NCBI GenBank assembly: GCA_005808665.1
Contig: SYLG01000053.1
Location: forward strand, 1-46,111
Source: Planctomycetia bacterium
Lineage (GTDB): Bacteria; Planctomycetota; Planctomycetia; Gemmatales; Gemmataceae
Reading direction: 5' to 3'
Length of the DNA: 46,111 nucleotides
Positions within the stretch are counted from its first letter, which is position 1; the number at the start of each line of letters is the position of its first letter. This document shows positions 45,201-46,111 of this stretch, piece by piece. The notes beneath the pieces were generated by a model. That model ran no database searches. It was not told the DNA's origin and was given only the letters and a program-made list of their open reading frames with translations. Made by a program: the position numbers and the translations under genes.

Positions 45201-45716
45201 GAATGGAAACTCAATCATCTTTCGCTTTTGTGTTTGAAACAGGCCATTGAAAGGAACCGTAGGCTGGGATCGCAAACCCCATTGGCGCGGGCAGCCCAGT
45301 TTTTCAAATCGATGACCAAGGGGCGGTTTGAAGATATCGACTTTGACGAAGATGGGGGGAAAGTGAACTTGAAGGTTCGCAGGGCCAAAACGGACCAACC
45401 CATGGGGATAACCGCCGTGGAAGGAAACGGTCTCAGCGAGGGGACCGCTTGTCAGCTGTGGCTGTCCTTAAGGTTGGCGGGGATTGAGGCCAGGGTGGAC
45501 CAAATGCTAAAGGAAGGCCTTCCCCCCATGCCCGTTGTCCTTGATGATGTGTTGGTGTCTTTCGATGAGGAACGGACCACTGCCGCTTTGGAGGTTTTGG
45601 CTAAAATCGGCCAAAAAACCCAGGTAATCCTGTTTTCCCACCACCAATTTGTCAGCGATTTGGCGGAAAAAACCTTGGGTGACCGAGCCGATTTGATTGC
45701 ATTGACCCGGACCTAA
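42210..45716 (+). CDS. yhaN: SbcC/YhaN-type SMC-like ATPase
   Basis: A 1168-residue ABC-class ATPase with the Rad50/SbcC layout. The Walker A GPNEAGKSS (32-40) is followed by a Q-loop region; long coiled coils fill about 170-1040 (Glu/Lys/Gln-rich heptads such as LEQEIDRKRSQLAQDMK); the C-terminal lobe has the signature LSEGTACQLWLSLRLA, Walker B PMPVVLDDVLVSFDEE, and the switch His in ILFSHHQFV. It pairs with the nuclease upstream; the complex works on DNA ends, cleavage driven by ATP. The SbcC zinc-hook CxxC is not obvious, as in YhaN-like proteins. GGAG lies eight bases before the ATG. The next gene begins 155 bases later. Confidence 0.93.
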   Translation: MRFESIRFERVGPFEDTQIRFNPNAQLHLVHGPNEAGKSSALKQILAFLFGFEGQSKDDFLHDYRHHRVHANFVSQSKQKQAAIRKRGHKETLSGANEQDLHPSILSQGDYDKLFAIDRIRLENGSHELFSGTSELNAVLFEAMTGMPSVSEVRKRLNANKAELLKPRAGRVGELITKIQDATNCEKEELKRVANSADQAKEYRMTVETLAKVEEELILNRKEIKGLERLLRGKGLLTDLQQKEGELLQIGPLPSLTSHFEREWEKARLERTKWEGSFSSLEETLKRLANQLEDVEKPRLEIGQLTQIDNLVALKAHVESAFLDRPLFVDQSNHLRSHIKTWVAEWFPSRVNQELLAWLPEERICDQIHDAATQWENAASGHSVAKDSLEESQQILAELAQKVDNLETLEDQGLLKSVLEELSQLGYTDQSLNKMETKLNTGFEDLLARGNRLVPPVTGVIALESIACPTVAEIQGLVGQWRSLEEAEGNCSHALTSCKNDLTVKQKELERLQAGISAGANREEYERTKGLRDQTWDWIRGERKGIPSQKEAVRKLTESAGVGFDLDETMTGLIVKVDQQANALLLHSDLVSKCELLAGEIAKGEQTLRDWEADAAQHTAKREALHGDFIQRWESWHAGPTVIRDIHGLGEWFQKVAALQKELKEYRDLRQEHDAKVSEFAELGKRLSEALGETGTIQILRQKAKTKIDNRGQQEVERTKWMASRDTQLKTTTKAQRQLEKYLGQLRIAQEKWENLVGPLGDPIHEGERTGLAGWFKKIRSEEKEIKGFLDRIASMTQMLDAFLASLAEATQTLGVGAGPWDKATWQGALQILQQLATEDREKSTTLKAITAEWMQAKVRFDQTTIQRDQSHSVFAGLFQQTQCDQEKEVPDLVERIKKKTRLEQEIDRKRSQLAQDMKVSVKEYQAEMGDKKGQEMEDAIDDLERQFQGLDAKAKDLRSKRQSMEAIHTELGSSEKAAEARQQIEDLKVQLERAVGEWKLNHLSLLCLKQAIERNRRLGSQTPLARAAQFFKSMTKGRFEDIDFDEDGGKVNLKVRRAKTDQPMGITAVEGNGLSEGTACQLWLSLRLAGIEARVDQMLKEGLPPMPVVLDDVLVSFDEERTTAALEVLAKIGQKTQVILFSHHQFVSDLAEKTLGDRADLIALTRT

Positions 45717-45772
45717 ACGGGTCCCTTTTATCGATGGGGTCCCCAAATCCTTCATGGAAAACGAATGGGAAG

Positions 45773-45801
45773 TTGTAGGCTCTTTTTATATTTGGTAAAA
45801 T
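45773..45801 (+). promoter_or_regulatory. Possible promoter of the LENRTVPA gene
   Basis: TTGTAG (45773-45778) and TAAAAT (45796-45801, five of six to -10) are 17 bases apart. The -35 match is weak. Transcription would start near 45808, about 60 bases before the ATG. Confidence 0.45.
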
Positions 45802-45827
45802 GAATAGCATGGGTAAAATACACCAAG

Positions 45828-45840
45828 TGGCAAATTGCCA
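45828..45840. promoter_or_regulatory. 13-base palindrome between promoter and start
   Basis: TGGCAAATTGCCA is a perfect palindrome around a central A. It lies about 20 bases after the likely transcription start and 30 before the ATG, a place where a repressor could bind or a short stem could form in the mRNA. Confidence 0.35.
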
Positions 45841-45870
45841 AGCGTAAACAATGCAACATGGAGTTGACTC

Positions 45871-46068
45871 ATGACGATTTTCAGCCGCAACCTCCGCAAA
45901 CATCGGCACCATCCTCTCAAAAGGAGGTTTTTCCCACAGTTGGATGTCTTGGAAAATCGTACAGTTCCAGCAGTAATTCCCGGCTTCAAAAAAAAGATGC
46001 GCCCTGATTTACCCATTGTGAAAGGTCTCCTGTTGAGACACTGTTTTTGGTTGAGCGACAGGCGGTAA
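45871..46068 (+). CDS. Short protein with planctomycete LENRTVPA N-terminal signature
   Basis: A 65-residue frame starting MTIFSRNLRKHRHHPLKRRF, a basic N-terminus followed by LDVLENRTVPAV. In Gemmataceae-type planctomycetes such a leader (R-x-R... LE-(D/N)-RTVP-(A/S)) begins large secreted or surface proteins. Here the frame stops about 27 residues after the motif, and the tail (IPGFKKKMRPDLPIVKGLLL) shows no domain. The other two forward frames after it also hit stops early, so a simple frameshift does not restore a long protein. It is either a broken N-terminal remnant or a true short protein. The upstream promoter-like sequence and palindrome are intact. Confidence 0.55.
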   Translation: MTIFSRNLRKHRHHPLKRRFFPQLDVLENRTVPAVIPGFKKKMRPDLPIVKGLLLRHCFWLSDRR

Positions 46069-46084
46069 TATGCGATCAAAGAGT

Positions 46085-46106
46085 GGTTCAGAGGGGGTCC
46101 TGAACC
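46085..46106 (+). terminator. Hairpin after the LENRTVPA gene
   Basis: GGTTCAG (46085-46091) pairs perfectly with CTGAACC (46100-46106) around an eight-base loop, 17 bases after the stop. It could be a terminator stem, but the window ends five bases later and no T-run can be seen. Confidence 0.35.
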
Positions 46107-46111
46107 GACCA

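Overview
The window looks like chromosomal DNA of a planctomycete, probably of the Gemmatales/Gemmataceae side. The evidence is the gene families: a fused membrane-dehydrogenase/HEAT-repeat/CxxCH cytochrome, DUF1501, DUF1080, DUF3472, a sulfatase, PQQ-propeller proteins, large cytochrome-monooxygenase proteins, and an N-terminus with the LENRTVPA motif typical of surface proteins in this group. Base composition is moderately GC-rich throughout except for the first ~1 kb, which is clearly AT-rich.

Layout. 1-1318: edge of a foreign or defence-type patch, with the N-terminal third of a type III-B CRISPR RAMP protein (Cmr1) cut off and followed by an AT-rich, unrecognised gene that runs off the left edge. 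1519-7187: extracellular catabolism genes (esterase overlapping a large cytochrome/HEAT protein; divergent DUF1080 protein). 7251-11277: ispH, a small lipoprotein, a zinc-metallopeptidase-like gene and a YjhG-type sugar-acid dehydratase. 11385-16734: a tightly overlapping six-gene type II secretion/type IV pilus-like operon (E, F, a second divergent F, three pseudopilins). 16840-22886: isocitrate dehydrogenase, PAP2 phosphatase, an unusual NuoM-like membrane protein without the expected proton-channel residues, then scpB and truD. 22980-28720: a ~2 kb tandem duplication carrying two 490-residue cytochrome c/copper-monooxygenase proteins; the duplication breakpoint fell inside the divergent TPR gene, so a decayed 5' fragment of that gene lies between the copies. 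28798-34664: PEP carboxykinase, the selenocysteine pair selA-selB, and ubiX. 34924-40556: PQQ propeller, DUF1501, sulfatase, DUF3472 and a MazG-like pyrophosphohydrolase. 40938-45716: an SbcD/SbcC-like (YhaO/YhaN) nuclease-ATPase pair. 45871-46068: a short ORF with the LENRTVPA signature, apparently a cut-off surface-protein N-terminus.

How they fit together: much of the window encodes exported proteins for breaking down and oxidising (sulfated) polysaccharides, alongside core metabolism (isoprenoids, TCA cycle, gluconeogenesis), selenoprotein synthesis and DNA repair. The observations most worth following are the truncated cmr1 with its AT-rich partner, the tandem duplication with its pseudogene scar, the degenerate NuoM-like protein, and the double-GspF secretion operon. 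No rRNA, tRNA, intact CRISPR array or transposase was found.
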